Positions 9,933 through 22,168 of a DNA stretch of 64,000 nt are shown here, piece after piece. The translations under genes were made by a program, and so were the position numbers. The notes beneath the pieces were generated by a model that was not told the DNA's origin, searched no databases, and was given only the letters and a program-made list of their open reading frames with translations. How positions within the stretch are numbered: the stretch's first letter is position 1; each line of letters begins with the position of its first letter. Source of the stretch: Leptospira fainei serovar Hurstbridge str. BUT 6. GTDB lineage: Bacteria > Spirochaetota > Leptospiria > Leptospirales > Leptospiraceae. The stretch spans positions 124,001 through 188,000 of the forward strand of contig NZ_AKWZ02000001.1 of assembly GCF_000306235.2 (NCBI RefSeq). The letters are read 5' to 3'.

Positions 9933-12128
9933 TTATGATTCTTCGATCAGTTCAAGTAATCGTTCTTTTTCTTTCGTATCTGCAGGGAAGCATAAGGTCT
10001 GATTTGCGGTCGAGGTCTGGAAGTCTTTACTTTGACGATCCAGCTCGACAATTCGATTGCGAATTTTCCGCACTACGATTTGAGTTTCCTCTCTGTCCTT
10101 ACCGTCCAACACTACGACATATTTCCCTTGTCCCACTCTATAACAGTAGTCGCTCTCTCCCAAATTTTCTTGGATGGCGTTTCTTAGTTCTTCGCAGTAG
10201 TAGGCAAAATAGCCGGCTCCTTTCATTCTAACGACACGGGTCGCGTTCTGAACTTTAAAAATCGTAAGGCTAAACGGAGTTCCTATTTTAGAAGCGCGAG
10301 CAATCGCTTCGTTAATCTTTGATTCTACGGGACTGAACGGATCTCTGAAAACGGCGTCGCGTTCTTCCAACATTAATAGATTGGAAAGAATCGGCGCGGT
10401 TATTTCGGAAATACCGACGGCGGATTCTCGATCGGTATCCGTCCAAGGAAATTCGGTTTCATGAATCACAAGCATTCCGACAAGCCAATTCAAATTTAAA
10501 AACGGAAGGATATCGAACTCTTGCATCAGCCCCAGCTCGTCGTTCGTCAATTGAGCGAGCAATTCCGGATTTTTTCTAAAATTTGCGATCCTGAAAACGC
10601 CGGGGACATTCGCGACGATCCCGACTAGATTGGAATCCAATCCTAATCTAAATCTTCCGATCGTGTCCGGAGTCAATAGGTTCGTTCCAAAAACCTTATA
10701 TTCTTTTCTGTTTGTTCGATCTAAAAGAAGTAAAGTCCATCTCCTCAAGCCGAGCTCTTTCTTCAGAATTTCGATCAATCGATCGTAAGCTTCGTCCATA
10801 TCGCGAACTTGCGCCAAATCGCGAGCGGTCGATAAAATCCTTTCGTTACTTTTTAAAACTTCCTTTAGATGATCGTTTTCCTGATGGACAGTTTCCAAAT
10901 CCATAATACGTCTGAAAACTGATCCAGATATCTCGCCGACGATTTTGAGAAATTCAAGATCTTCGATCGTATAATCTTCACCGGCAACCGTTTTAGTAAG
11001 AAGAATGATTCCATAAAATTCCTCGTGATTCCGAATCGGCACTAGGAGTTCTGCCGAGGTTTTTTCAAGAATTTCTTTTTCCTTCTTAGGAACGACTAGC
11101 TTAATCATCTCCTTAGCATAAATCACGGAAGGAGCTCGCCGAACCGCTTGGTAAATTTCGTCACCCGATTCCAAAACCCAGGAGGGATCAGCGTCCAATC
11201 CTTGCGCATCCACGACTCTTAGCGCATCAAAATCGCCGTTGGTAGATGAGAAAATCACTACTGCTTCGGCTCCAATCTGACCTAAAATAGAATACGATAG
11301 GTTTTCAAAAAAGCTGGTAAAGTCCTTGGATGCGGCAATTTCCTTCGAAATTTCAAAGACCGATAGATAGTTTTCAAGTTTCTTCCGAGAAGCGATCTGC
11401 AGATCGATGGGCATCGTGGAATAATCGGAATCGTCATCAAACAAGAACTCGGCTTTCTCTCTTTCTTCCTGCTCTCGGCGATGAGGACGACCGGCTTCCT
11501 TAGTCGCCTGGGTCTCCGCATCCTTAATCCAATCCGAGAATGGATCCTCGATTTTGTCCGCCTCGGTTAGCGACTCTGCTTCCGAATGAGAAGATTCAAA
11601 TTCCGACTTCGCGATCGCTTCCTTTTCATCCGGTTCGAAAGAAGGCAGATCGTCAAAAGAAGTATCGGGCGCATGGCTTGGTGCAGACGGCATTTCGTCG
11701 TCTAAAAGCGGATCCTCTTTTCCAGAATCGATCGTCAAATCCTCGAACGTAGAATCGGGAAAATCGAATTCTGCGGGCTCGGAGTCCGTCTCTCGGTCCT
11801 CCTCCATAGACTCGAATTCTGCATTCGGCGCAAATTCCGACGCTGCGTCAGGCGAATCGTAGGAAAATTCGTCTTCGCTGGATGCGGACATAGGGGTCGG
11901 CTTGAATTCCGCCGGATCTCCGTATGCAGAGTTGAATTCTTGCGGTTCTTTTTTACTAGTAAATTCCTTTGCTCTTTCGAGAAGGCCTTTGGCTCGGGCC
12001 GCCATTGACTTTCTTAATAAGGAGGGCTTTTCGGAAACAGCGGTAGACTTCGAAGGCGAACCGGAATCCTCGGCAGGGGCAGCCGCCTCGGAACGAATCA
12101 TACGACTGACTTTGTCTAGAAGACCCAT
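9933..12128 (-). CDS. Acidic GAF-domain protein with degenerate GGDEF domain
   Basis: A 731-residue cytoplasmic protein. Residues 1-240 are low-complexity and acidic. About 250-400 and 420-590 resemble two GAF sensor domains (the first includes AEAVVIFSSTNGD; the second DRTNRKEYKVFG). The last 130 residues follow a GGDEF pattern (SKIGTPFSLTIFKV, then RVGQGKYVVVLDG, then VVRKIRNRIVELD), but the signature reads GQGKY instead of GGDEF. It should therefore not make c-di-GMP and may act as a receptor or structural unit. It lies 5 bases after the acidic-repeat gene and 7 before the MBOAT gene. Confidence 0.7.
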   Translation of the reverse strand: MGLLDKVSRMIRSEAAAPAEDSGSPSKSTAVSEKPSLLRKSMAARAKGLLERAKEFTSKKEPQEFNSAYGDPAEFKPTPMSASSEDEFSYDSPDAASEFAPNAEFESMEEDRETDSEPAEFDFPDSTFEDLTIDSGKEDPLLDDEMPSAPSHAPDTSFDDLPSFEPDEKEAIAKSEFESSHSEAESLTEADKIEDPFSDWIKDAETQATKEAGRPHRREQEEREKAEFLFDDDSDYSTMPIDLQIASRKKLENYLSVFEISKEIAASKDFTSFFENLSYSILGQIGAEAVVIFSSTNGDFDALRVVDAQGLDADPSWVLESGDEIYQAVRRAPSVIYAKEMIKLVVPKKEKEILEKTSAELLVPIRNHEEFYGIILLTKTVAGEDYTIEDLEFLKIVGEISGSVFRRIMDLETVHQENDHLKEVLKSNERILSTARDLAQVRDMDEAYDRLIEILKKELGLRRWTLLLLDRTNRKEYKVFGTNLLTPDTIGRFRLGLDSNLVGIVANVPGVFRIANFRKNPELLAQLTNDELGLMQEFDILPFLNLNWLVGMLVIHETEFPWTDTDRESAVGISEITAPILSNLLMLEERDAVFRDPFSPVESKINEAIARASKIGTPFSLTIFKVQNATRVVRMKGAGYFAYYCEELRNAIQENLGESDYCYRVGQGKYVVVLDGKDREETQIVVRKIRNRIVELDRQSKDFQTSTANQTLCFPADTKEKERLLELIEES

Positions 12129-12133
12129 AATCG

Positions 12134-14833
12134 TCAGACGCCGATTTGTTTCATTAATTTCTTGTAAAGTTCAAAATAGTCGGAACGAGAGAATTCCCGA
12201 ATCATATCGTCCGGTAAATTGCCCAGCAATTCGTCCAGATACAATAAAATTCTCTTCATCTCTTCTTGAGATGGTTGAACTTCGCCGCCTTCCGCGCTTG
12301 CGGGAGCTCCTTCGTTCGTGGGAACCGCAGTCTGGCGAATTTCTTCGATCGGCGATAATTCGCCCTCGTCCGCAAATTCATCCAGTACGATAAGTAGCTC
12401 CGGATCAGGCGGCAATGCTTCGACCGTCGGAACGGTATCCAAATGGCTTGCTTCTTCTGAGAAATTTAAATCCGCAATGAGAGCTTCGTCGCCAGTTGCG
12501 CCTAACGCATCAAGGTCGGAAGCAGGAGGCGGCTCGGAAAGTAATGCGTCCAATTCCCCCGATTCCATTCCGCTCGGTTCTTCGTCGGCAAGTAAATTGC
12601 CCAGCTCGTCGTCGGAGAGAGTAATCGGTTCATCGGCTTCTTCTCCGAGATCCCAATCGGATGGAGCCACGGGTTCGACTTCCGCCAACTCGTTCAAGTC
12701 TGCTACCGGTCCGTCCCAATCTATGTCGTAATCGGTTTTAGGCTCTGAAGAAACTCCAAGCTCATCCAACTCGTTAACTGGAAGCGCAATCGGTTCGTCT
12801 TCCTCCTCCGACAGGAACTCGGAGCTAGCTTCCCCTTTACCTTCTTCGGATAACAAATTTCCTAATTCGTCTTCGGAAAGGGCAATCGGTTCATCGGCAT
12901 CGGCAAAGAAATCCGGTTCATTCGTAGCGACTGGTATGGTCTCATCCCCGGAAGAGAGTAGGTCACCCAACTCGTTATCCGAAAGAGCAATCGGCTCGTC
13001 GGCCGCGCCGTCGGAAAGAAGATCCGTTTCTTCACCGTCACCAATATCAGAAAATGATAAATCTCCAAAATCGGCATCCGTCGAAACTTCCGCAGTTTCT
13101 TCTTCTCCCGAAGAAAGTAAATCTCCCAGTTCGTCGTCCGAAAGAGCGATCGGCTCTTCGGCCTCTTCTTCGGAAAGGAAGTCCGGTTCAGCGGATGGAA
13201 CTGAAGCGTCTTCTTCTTCTCCCGAAGAAAGTAAATCCCCTAATTCGTCGTCCGAAAGAGCGATCGGTTCCTCGGATTCCGTTTCCTCGGTCAAAAAATC
13301 GGATCCGGGAGGAATTGCATCTATGTCCTCTTCCTCGTCCAACGCTCTCGGTGCGAACGGATCGTTTTCATCCTCTGGAATCGTAAAATCGCTGAATTCG
13401 CTCACAGGCAAGGATATCGATTCCTCTCCTTCCGAAATGATCGGCGCCTCCAGGTCGGCTCCGAAATCGAAGTCGGAGGCGACAGGTTCCTCCGTGGACT
13501 CCTCACCTGGTTCGTCTAAGGCAAAGTCCATTTCCGTCCCAGGAATCGCTTCCTCCGGGATTTCCAAATCGTTTAATGAAAGCGTATCGGAAGGTTCTTC
13601 CGATCCTGAGGATAGTAAATCGCCTAATTCGTCGTCCGAGAGAGCGATCGGTTCGTCCGAATCTTCTTCGGATAATAAATCTTGTTTTGGTGCATCAAAG
13701 GAAAAATCCTCAGCGATAGCGGGAGTCGATTCTTCGGAAGAAGGCTCAAAATCCGCCCACCCCGTCGTAGACTCCTCCGGCTCTTCGAGTGCGATTATAT
13801 CCGGGCCGAAATCGATTTCGGAAGTAGTATCTTCGTCCGTAAGCAAGTGATCGAGTTCGTCGATAGAGAGCGCGATATCCCCCTCTTCTTCATTCGATTC
13901 TTCTAATGTGGAAGGGGTCGAGCCGGAAGCAGGGAAATCTTCTCCGCCGATATCGCCGAAAGCATCGTCAACCGACTTGCGAGGCTCGATCGTAGTCGGC
14001 GCCTCGCCTAATAAGTCTCCCAATTCGCTATCTGAAAGGGAGATCGGACCTTCGTCGTCGGAAAGAAACTCCTCCTCGACAGGATGTGCGGCAGCCGATC
14101 CGACTGCGTCCTCAACCTCTTCTTCTCCCATATCGAAATCGGCGAGGTTGGCGCTTATATTAATATCTTGTAATTCATCATCCGAAAGAGAAATCGGAGT
14201 TTCTTCTTCTAATTCCAGATCGCCAAAGCCGGTTTCGTGCTCTTCCGTTTCAAACGGTTCGTCGTCGGAATGGAAAGCGGAGGAAGGGACTTCGCCAGGT
14301 TGAGAAAAATCGCCCAAGTCTAAGGATCCCAAATCGGAAAATGCGTTTTCCGTATTCGGTTCCGATTCGACGTCGGTAGCTGTGGAAGTCGCGGCCGAGT
14401 TATCTTTCCAGGACGGCGCCGCCGTTTCGTTAGGAGTGTCAGAATCTTCCTCTTCTTCTATATCTAAAAGGCGATCTATTTCCGCATCGATAAGAGGATC
14501 TGTCAGTTCAAAGTCGAAATCTTCGTCAAGATGGACTTCTTCGTCCAATTCATTTAAATTAATGCTTAGATCGTTATCCGTGAAATCTTGCGCCGGTTCT
14601 AAATCGCCGAACGCGTCCGGAAACTCTTCTCCTGAAGAAGCTGATAACTCCTCGAAATTGCCGGAATCCGACATTTCAGCCACCGGAATGGAATCGAAGT
14701 CAAAGGCCGAAGGATCGTCCCCTGAAGAGAGAAGAGAATCTATATCGTCCAAACTCATTTCATTCGGATCAAATTCGTCCTCGCTTCCTTCCGGAAGATC
14801 CTTTCCTTTGCTTATCCTAAAATCGTCCGCCAT
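12134..14833 (-). CDS. Very acidic repeat protein with about eleven LSDDELGDLL-type motifs
   Basis: The 899-residue protein has an AGGAAG ribosome-binding site before ATG 14833. It is dominated by Asp, Glu and Ser and should be largely disordered. A short motif recurs about eleven times, for example PIALSDDELGDLLSSG, with variants PISLSDSELGDLL, PIALSEDELGNLL and PITLSDDELGNLL; near the N-terminus MSLDDIDSLLSSG appears. These resemble the LSQxEIDALL peptide by which FliM binds CheY. The last 50 residues form a helical domain (MKRILLYLDELLGNLPDD, then YFELYKKLM). First gene of the operon leading to the GAF/GGDEF-like and MBOAT genes. A scaffold role is inferred; I do not recognise a named family. 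Confidence 0.75.
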   Translation of the reverse strand: MADDFRISKGKDLPEGSEDEFDPNEMSLDDIDSLLSSGDDPSAFDFDSIPVAEMSDSGNFEELSASSGEEFPDAFGDLEPAQDFTDNDLSINLNELDEEVHLDEDFDFELTDPLIDAEIDRLLDIEEEEDSDTPNETAAPSWKDNSAATSTATDVESEPNTENAFSDLGSLDLGDFSQPGEVPSSAFHSDDEPFETEEHETGFGDLELEEETPISLSDDELQDINISANLADFDMGEEEVEDAVGSAAAHPVEEEFLSDDEGPISLSDSELGDLLGEAPTTIEPRKSVDDAFGDIGGEDFPASGSTPSTLEESNEEEGDIALSIDELDHLLTDEDTTSEIDFGPDIIALEEPEESTTGWADFEPSSEESTPAIAEDFSFDAPKQDLLSEEDSDEPIALSDDELGDLLSSGSEEPSDTLSLNDLEIPEEAIPGTEMDFALDEPGEESTEEPVASDFDFGADLEAPIISEGEESISLPVSEFSDFTIPEDENDPFAPRALDEEEDIDAIPPGSDFLTEETESEEPIALSDDELGDLLSSGEEEDASVPSAEPDFLSEEEAEEPIALSDDELGDLLSSGEEETAEVSTDADFGDLSFSDIGDGEETDLLSDGAADEPIALSDNELGDLLSSGDETIPVATNEPDFFADADEPIALSEDELGNLLSEEGKGEASSEFLSEEEDEPIALPVNELDELGVSSEPKTDYDIDWDGPVADLNELAEVEPVAPSDWDLGEEADEPITLSDDELGNLLADEEPSGMESGELDALLSEPPPASDLDALGATGDEALIADLNFSEEASHLDTVPTVEALPPDPELLIVLDEFADEGELSPIEEIRQTAVPTNEGAPASAEGGEVQPSQEEMKRILLYLDELLGNLPDDMIREFSRSDYFELYKKLMKQIGV

Positions 14834-14944
14834 GCTTCCTACAATATATCACTTATACCGGAAGATCCCTAAATTTCCAGGGAAATACAATCCGAAAATT
14901 ATCTCACAGGGATACCCAAGATTGAGAGTCCGTGTGAGTTCAGA

Positions 14945-14975
14945 TTCTTCTTTCCGATATCCTCGGAAAGAAGAG
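14945..14975. terminator. Perfect hairpin after the ATP synthase operon
   Basis: CTTCTTTCCGA pairs perfectly with TCGGAAAGAAG around loop TATCC. It lies between the atpC stop and the next minus-strand gene. No clear T-run follows on either strand, so it may be a weak terminator or an mRNA end stabiliser. Confidence 0.5.
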
Positions 14976-15013
14976 TTCTTATACTGATTTTCGGAATATG
15001 AGGACCCTAAAAG

Positions 15014-15396
15014 TTAGCGGGAAGCCGCTAAAATTCGGGTTTTTGCCTTTTGGAGGAGGAGATTTTTCTCCAGAGAGAGAGGAAGAGCTTCCGCATCTTC
15101 CAGAGATTTCTTGGCGGCTTCTAAATCGATTTCTTCTTTCAAGCTGCCATGGTCCGTCAAGATCGTAACATTATTATTACGGATTTCGAAAAAACCGCCT
15201 TCGATAACCGCGATCTTAGTTTTGTTTCCTTGTCTGATTTCCAAAACACCGATACCTAGCAGGGAGACAAGGGAGGTATGTCCTGGAAGAACTCCAAAAA
15301 ATCCCTCGCTTCCTGGAACGATCAGACTATCCGCTTCTCCGGTATAGAGAAGCTTTTCCGGAGAAATAACGGAAACCTTAAGTTTAGGACTAGCCA

Positions 15397-15397
<1 letters not shown>
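15014..15397 (-). CDS. atpC: F-type ATP synthase epsilon subunit
   Basis: This 127-residue protein is the central-stalk epsilon subunit. The N-terminal beta-sandwich has [22 protein letters not shown], the family signature, and the C-terminal helices (about 88-127) form the inhibitory arm. Its ATG overlaps the last base of the atpD stop (TAATG), so translation is probably coupled. Last gene of the operon. Confidence 0.96.
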
Positions 15398-17687
<2,290 letters not shown>

Positions 17688-17700
17688 GATATTCTCCCGC

Positions 17701-19215
17701 TTACTTTAGGTTCCTGACGAACTCGCCAGCGATTTTGGAAACGACTTCGCCGAGCTTGCCTTCGTCGGCAATCTTCTTCTCGGTACGGATCGCTTTGAAA
17801 ACTTCCGGATATTGTTCCCGAATAGTATTTAAAAGATGTACTCCGAACTCACGAGCTTTCGATACCGGAATTTTATCCATATGCCCGCGAGTTACCGCAA
17901 AAATTTCCACGACCTGCTCTTCTACAGGATAAGGATTCGATACTGGCTGCTTCAGGACTTCTACGATTCGGTAACCGCGATCCAACTGAGATTGAGTGAT
18001 CGGATCCAACTCCGTTCCTAATTGCGCAAACGCTTCGAGTTCCCGAAACTGAGCCAATTCCAACTTCATCTTTCCGGCAACTTGTTTCATCGCCTTAATT
18101 TGCGCGGCTGAACCTACCCGGGATACTGAAATACCCACGTCAACGGCAGGCCTTACTCCGGAAGCAAACAAGTTGGATTGGAGATAAATCTGTCCGTCAG
18201 TGATGGAAATCACGTTCGTAGGAATATAAGCAGAAACCTCACCCTCTTGCGTTTCAATGATCGGAAGCGCGGTCAAAGACCCGGCACCGTATTTTTCATC
18301 TAATTTCGCAGCACGCTCTAATAAGCGAGAGTGAAGATAGAAAACGTCTCCGGGGTAAGCTTCACGACCCGGAGGACGGCGAAGCAACAAGGACATCTGA
18401 CGATATGCGACTGCTTGTTTAGAAAGGTCGTCATATACCACCAGAGTCGCTTTTTTCTCGTTATACATGAAGTATTCTGCGAACGAGCAACCTGAATAAG
18501 GAGCAATGTATTGCATAGGAGCCGGGTCGGCAGCCGTGGCGGAGACTACGATAGTGTAGTCCATGGCGCCGACAGCTTTGAGTTTTTCGACGGTAGTTGC
18601 CACTGTAGAGGCTTTCTGACCGATTGCCACATACACGCAAATCACTCCGGATCCTTTTTGATTGATAATCGTATCGAGTGCGATGGAAGTTTTACCCGTT
18701 CCACGGTCACCGATGATCAACTCTCGTTGACCACGACCGATCGGGATCATTGCATCGATACTTTTGATACCGGTTTGCATCGGCTCTTCGACAGGTTGTC
18801 TCATCGAGATACCGGGTGCCGGGCTTTCCACCGGGCGAGTCTGCTTCGCGTTGATCGGGCCTTTTCCGTCTAGCGGTTCGCCTAACGGGTTTACGACTCG
18901 GCCCAAAAGTTCCGGTCCTACCGGCACTTCCAGAATTTTACTCGTTCTTTTTACGGTATGTCCTTCTTGGATATTCTTGTATTCCCCGTAAATGATCACA
19001 CCTACCGAGTTATCTTCCAAGTTGAACGCCTGTCCGCGAACGCCGTTTTGGAATTCAACGAGCTCTCCGGCCATAACGTTTTTAAGTCCGAAGACTCTCG
19101 CGATACCGTCCCCTACTTCCAGAACGGTTCCGACTTCTTCTACACTTAGGTCTTTTTTATAATTTAGGATTTCTTGTTTAAGAACCGACGCAATTTCGTC
19201 CGTTTTAATTTTCAT
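17701..19215 (-). CDS. atpA: F-type ATP synthase alpha subunit
   Basis: Non-catalytic nucleotide-binding subunit of F1. ATG 19215 is preferred because GGAG stands 6 bases upstream; an in-frame TTG two codons earlier is unlikely. The Walker A loop is [13 protein letters not shown] (about 170), and conserved VGRVGSAAQ-like [13 protein letters not shown] and [14 protein letters not shown] segments follow. Its start overlaps the atpH end by 11 bases, tying delta and alpha synthesis together. 504 residues, normal for the family. Confidence 0.98.
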   Translation of the reverse strand: MKIKTDEIASVLKQEILNYKKDLSVEEVGTVLEVGDGIARVFGLKNVMAGELVEFQNGVRGQAFNLEDNSVGVIIYGEYKNIQEGHTVKRTSKILEVPVGPELLGRVVNPLGEPLDGKGPINAKQTRPVESPAPGISMRQPVEEPMQTGIKSIDAMIPIGRGQRELIIGDRGTGKTSIALDTIINQKGSGVICVYVAIGQKASTVATTVEKLKAVGAMDYTIVVSATAADPAPMQYIAPYSGCSFAEYFMYNEKKATLVVYDDLSKQAVAYRQMSLLLRRPPGREAYPGDVFYLHSRLLERAAKLDEKYGAGSLTALPIIETQEGEVSAYIPTNVISITDGQIYLQSNLFASGVRPAVDVGISVSRVGSAAQIKAMKQVAGKMKLELAQFRELEAFAQLGTELDPITQSQLDRGYRIVEVLKQPVSNPYPVEEQVVEIFAVTRGHMDKIPVSKAREFGVHLLNTIREQYPEVFKAIRTEKKIADEGKLGEVVSKIAGEFVRNLK

Positions 19216-19765
19216 ACACAACTCCGACCGGTAGTTTAGTTTCCAGCAAGGCTTGTCTTAACTTCCTTAGCTGGTTCTTCATGGAAGAATCGATCGCCAG
19301 GTCATGGAAACGGACCACAAAACCACCGATTAGGCTTGGGTCCTCCGTAGCTTCCAGAATGAAATCTGACTTGAATTTGTCCTTCAGAACATCACGCAAT
19401 TTCGCAAGTTGCGAATCATCGAGAGCGGGATAGCTCCGTACTTTCGCGCGAACCCGACCCGCTTTACGATCCAATTCTTCTTTGAAAGCGTCGTGAATCT
19501 CGGATAAAAAGGAGAATCTTCCTCTATTTAATAGCACTTGCAGAAAATTTAAAGTGATATCCGAAATCTTCCCTTTAAACGTTTTGGTTAGGACGCGCTC
19601 CTTCTCTTCCTTCGTTACGGAAGGAATGTCGAAAAAGTCCCGAAACTGATGTTCCGATTTTATGATTTGGATTACCGAGTCCAATTCTTGCTCGGCCTCT
19701 TCCAGGGAAGTACTTGCCTCCGCAAATGCGGTAGCGTAGGTTTTAGGGATCGCGGAATAGCTCAT
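19205..19765 (-). CDS. atpH: F-type ATP synthase delta subunit
   Basis: A 186-residue peripheral-stalk subunit linking F1 to the b subunits. The N-terminal helical bundle begins [14 protein letters not shown], and the C-terminal part contains the typical signature [21 protein letters not shown]. It sits 5 bases after atpF and overlaps atpA. Confidence 0.95.
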   Translation of the reverse strand: MSYSAIPKTYATAFAEASTSLEEAEQELDSVIQIIKSEHQFRDFFDIPSVTKEEKERVLTKTFKGKISDITLNFLQVLLNRGRFSFLSEIHDAFKEELDRKAGRVRAKVRSYPALDDSQLAKLRDVLKDKFKSDFILEATEDPSLIGGFVVRFHDLAIDSSMKNQLRKLRQALLETKLPVGVVYEN

Positions 19766-19770
19766 ATTAA

Positions 19771-20295
19771 TTAAGCGCTCAGTTTCTTGATCTTGCCTAG
19801 CTCGTTTTCGATGAAAGACTTATAGTCGTCCGCTTTCAGTTGTTTTTCCAACACTAAGCCTGCAACTTGGACGGTCATACCGACGATCTGTTCCTGGAGT
19901 TCCGCCAAGGCCTTGGATTTTGCCAGTTCAATATCTTTCACTGCGCTATCCTTTAAGTGCTTCACGTCTTTAGCCGCTTCTTCCAACATTTTATTTCGAA
20001 GATTCGTCGCATCCGATTTCGCTTCCGAAACGATTCCGTTCGCCTGATCACGGGCTACCGCGATCTTCGCTTCGTAATCCTTAAGCAGTGCCTCCGCCTC
20101 AGAGCGGACGTCCGCAGCTTTCCGAATATCGTTTTGAATGGTCTCTGCCCGTTCATCGAGCGCTTTGAGAATGACATCCCAGGCGAATTTCTTTAGGACT
20201 AGTACGACGATCCCGAAAGTAACCAGGGTCCAAACAACTAGACCCGGATTTACGTCAAGAAGACCGTTCAGCCCCTTAGCTGCTAAGAGAAACAA
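19771..20295 (-). CDS. atpF: F-type ATP synthase b subunit
   Basis: Peripheral stalk: one N-terminal membrane helix (LVVWTLVTFGIVVLVLKKF) followed by a long Ala/Glu/Lys-rich coiled coil. The start is TTG at 20295, two bases after the atpE stop with GAAGG upstream. No ATG is available without losing the membrane helix, so the TTG start is well supported. The 174-residue length is normal. Confidence 0.95.
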   Translation of the reverse strand: MFLLAAKGLNGLLDVNPGLVVWTLVTFGIVVLVLKKFAWDVILKALDERAETIQNDIRKAADVRSEAEALLKDYEAKIAVARDQANGIVSEAKSDATNLRNKMLEEAAKDVKHLKDSAVKDIELAKSKALAELQEQIVGMTVQVAGLVLEKQLKADDYKSFIENELGKIKKLSA

Positions 20296-20297
20296 GA

Positions 20298-20591
20298 TTA
20301 TTTACCTTCGGCGGGTGCGGAAACTGCAGTTTTAGCCTTTTCAACACTAGACTTAACAGCGTCGTTTAAGGTTCCAGCCGCGAGGAACGCGATTACGAGA
20401 GCGAAAAGTGCAGCACCTTCGATAAGAGCCGCAGAAATGATCATCGCAGTCTGAATCTTACCGCCAGCTTCCGGTTGACGGCTAATGCCTTCTGCAGCAG
20501 ATCCACCGATTCTTCCGATTCCTAAACCTGCACCGAGGATGGCGATTCCAGCTGCGATTCCTACTCCGATATATCCTAGTCCGAATTCCAT
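20298..20591 (-). CDS. atpE: F-type ATP synthase c subunit
   Basis: The membrane rotor ring. ATG 20591 is chosen because AGGAG precedes it at a good distance. The 97-residue product has two membrane helices joined by the RQPEA loop. The ion-binding Glu sits in SAALIEGAALFAL. Gly-Ala follow the Glu where Na+-type rings have Ser-Thr, so proton coupling is likely (inference). A charged C-terminal tail of about 20 residues (VKSSVEKAKTAVSAPAEGK) is longer than usual. Confidence 0.96.
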   Translation of the reverse strand: MEFGLGYIGVGIAAGIAILGAGLGIGRIGGSAAEGISRQPEAGGKIQTAMIISAALIEGAALFALVIAFLAAGTLNDAVKSSVEKAKTAVSAPAEGK

Positions 20592-20631
20592 ATTGCTACT
20601 ATCTCCTGTTTGAACTAACAATGATTAAAAA

Positions 20632-21690
20632 TTAATGCCTATGCATACTCAAGCCCACAAAGAGCGAAGTTAAAAGGGCAAAGACATACGCTTGCAGGAA
20701 CGCAACAAAGAGTTCCAAAACGTAAATCACTCCCGCTCCGACCATGGACACCGGAATAATTCCCCAGGCCTTGAATTGGAAAATAAAGCCCATCAATGCC
20801 AAAATGATAACGTGCCCCGCTGTCATGTTCGCTAAAAGACGCACAGTTAGCGCAAAGGTCTTTGCGGCCGGAGAAACGACAAACTCCAGGGGCCACATTA
20901 AGAAATATAAAGGCCATGGAACTCCGTTCGGAACCGAATGAATCACGAACTTAGGTCCTTGGTATATAAACCCGGCGGCATAAATCATCGCCATGGTCAT
21001 TAGCGCTAAGGTCATGGTCACCGATACGTCTCCCGTAACAGTGATCCCGTTCCAAACTTTCGCAAGCCAGATCGGCTCGTGATGCGAAGCGGATTCTTCG
21101 ACGGCTTCCGTAGCCGCGTCCTCGCCGTTTACGTAATGTTGAACGATTTCAGAACCGACCTGAACGACTTCGCCGACCGGAGGAAGTAAGCCTAGAAGAT
21201 TACAGAAAAGAATGAAAAAGAAGAGTGAAAAGATATAATGATAATATCCATGTCCGTGGCCGTCCATATTGGAATCCACAACGTCTTTCTTTAAAAAATC
21301 AATAAAGGTCTCGACGGTATTCGCGAATCGACCTTGAACCTTCAAAGGATTTCTGGAAATGATCCGAGCAGCCGGAATAAATATTACGAATAATAAAAAT
21401 GCTACGATCCACATCATGGTCACTCTGCGAGTGATATGCAGATCGAAACCTCCCACGAAATGGAACCTTTTATTATGATGATGGTCCAGGAAAATATTTT
21501 CGTTGGAAGGATCGAACCCTTCTTGATCTTCATAGATCTTATGGCCGCCGATGTTCAAAGGAAACTCGGCGTGATCCATCAAGTGATGAACCAAGACTTC
21601 GTTTAAATCAAATCCCTCTCCGGCAGATTCGGATGCGAACGCAGGTAGGGCGGAAAGAAGTAGGATTGCAGCAAAGAGTCGTTTCAACAT
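20632..21690 (-). CDS. atpB: F-type ATP synthase a subunit
   Basis: Proton channel of Fo. At 352 residues it is longer than the E. coli protein (271) because of a cleavable-looking signal sequence (LFAAILLLSALPAFA), a His-rich extracytoplasmic N-terminal stretch with DHHHNKRFHF, and a loop with EDAATEAVEESASHHE. The conserved Arg helix is RLLANMTAGHVII, and the last helix has ELFVAFLQAYVFALL. It begins the structural part of the operon, about 120 bases after atpI. Confidence 0.95.
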   Translation of the reverse strand: MLKRLFAAILLLSALPAFASESAGEGFDLNEVLVHHLMDHAEFPLNIGGHKIYEDQEGFDPSNENIFLDHHHNKRFHFVGGFDLHITRRVTMMWIVAFLLFVIFIPAARIISRNPLKVQGRFANTVETFIDFLKKDVVDSNMDGHGHGYYHYIFSLFFFILFCNLLGLLPPVGEVVQVGSEIVQHYVNGEDAATEAVEESASHHEPIWLAKVWNGITVTGDVSVTMTLALMTMAMIYAAGFIYQGPKFVIHSVPNGVPWPLYFLMWPLEFVVSPAAKTFALTVRLLANMTAGHVIILALMGFIFQFKAWGIIPVSMVGAGVIYVLELFVAFLQAYVFALLTSLFVGLSMHRH

Positions 21691-21809
21691 ACGTTTAAAA
21701 AGATGCGCGGTTTCCTTTTGCGGGAAACTGGTTTCCGGGAAGAAAGCTCCGGGGTTCTAACGTTCAAGCTCGGATCGGTCGAAAACACTTCTAAACGGTG
21801 CTCGTCCCT

Positions 21810-22157
21810 TCACCTTGCGAATACCAATATTAATATGTTCGCGAAATGAGCAATAAAAAAACCGATTATAAAACCTTCACGTTCCCCCATCCATAAAAAC
21901 GTAAACAAACAAGCTATCTGAATGAAAAAAAATAGAACGTTCGTTCCTAATTGCGCATTCAGAGCTCCCGTAGAATTCTTCAAAAGGATATAAAATCGTA
22001 TCGAATATGAGAAAAAAGAAAGAAGAAGAGATGAGGCCACGCCTTTCCAGAAACCGAAATTTAAGTCGGGTCCGAACTGAAATAGAATAAGGAAAACAAG
22101 GCTTACTAGCAAGGCGCCGAAAAGATATTTCTTAGGATTTAATAGACCTTCTTGCAT
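21810..22157 (-). CDS. AtpI-like ATP synthase accessory membrane protein
   Basis: A 115-residue protein with four hydrophobic helices (KYLFGALLVSLVFLILFQF, GVASSLLLSFFSYSI, VLFFFIQIACLFTFLW, FIIGFFIAHFANILILV). Position between an AtpZ-like gene and atpB, plus the four-helix layout, points to AtpI, which helps assemble the c-ring. Sequence similarity is weak to my eye, so the assignment rests mainly on context. Confidence 0.65.
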   Translation of the reverse strand: MQEGLLNPKKYLFGALLVSLVFLILFQFGPDLNFGFWKGVASSLLLSFFSYSIRFYILLKNSTGALNAQLGTNVLFFFIQIACLFTFLWMGEREGFIIGFFIAHFANILILVFAR

Positions 22158-22168
22158 CGAAGGTAGAG

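Noticed and set aside
12936..13850. Long Ser-rich plus-strand frame (304 codons)
   Set aside because: It is the complement of the acidic repeat gene: GAA/GAT-rich minus-strand codons become TTC/ATC/TCG on the plus strand. No ribosome-binding site or recognisable domain.
12134..14833. Calling the acidic protein FliM or a flagellar switch protein
   Set aside because: Only the short peptide pattern is similar; no FliM middle or C-terminal domain exists.
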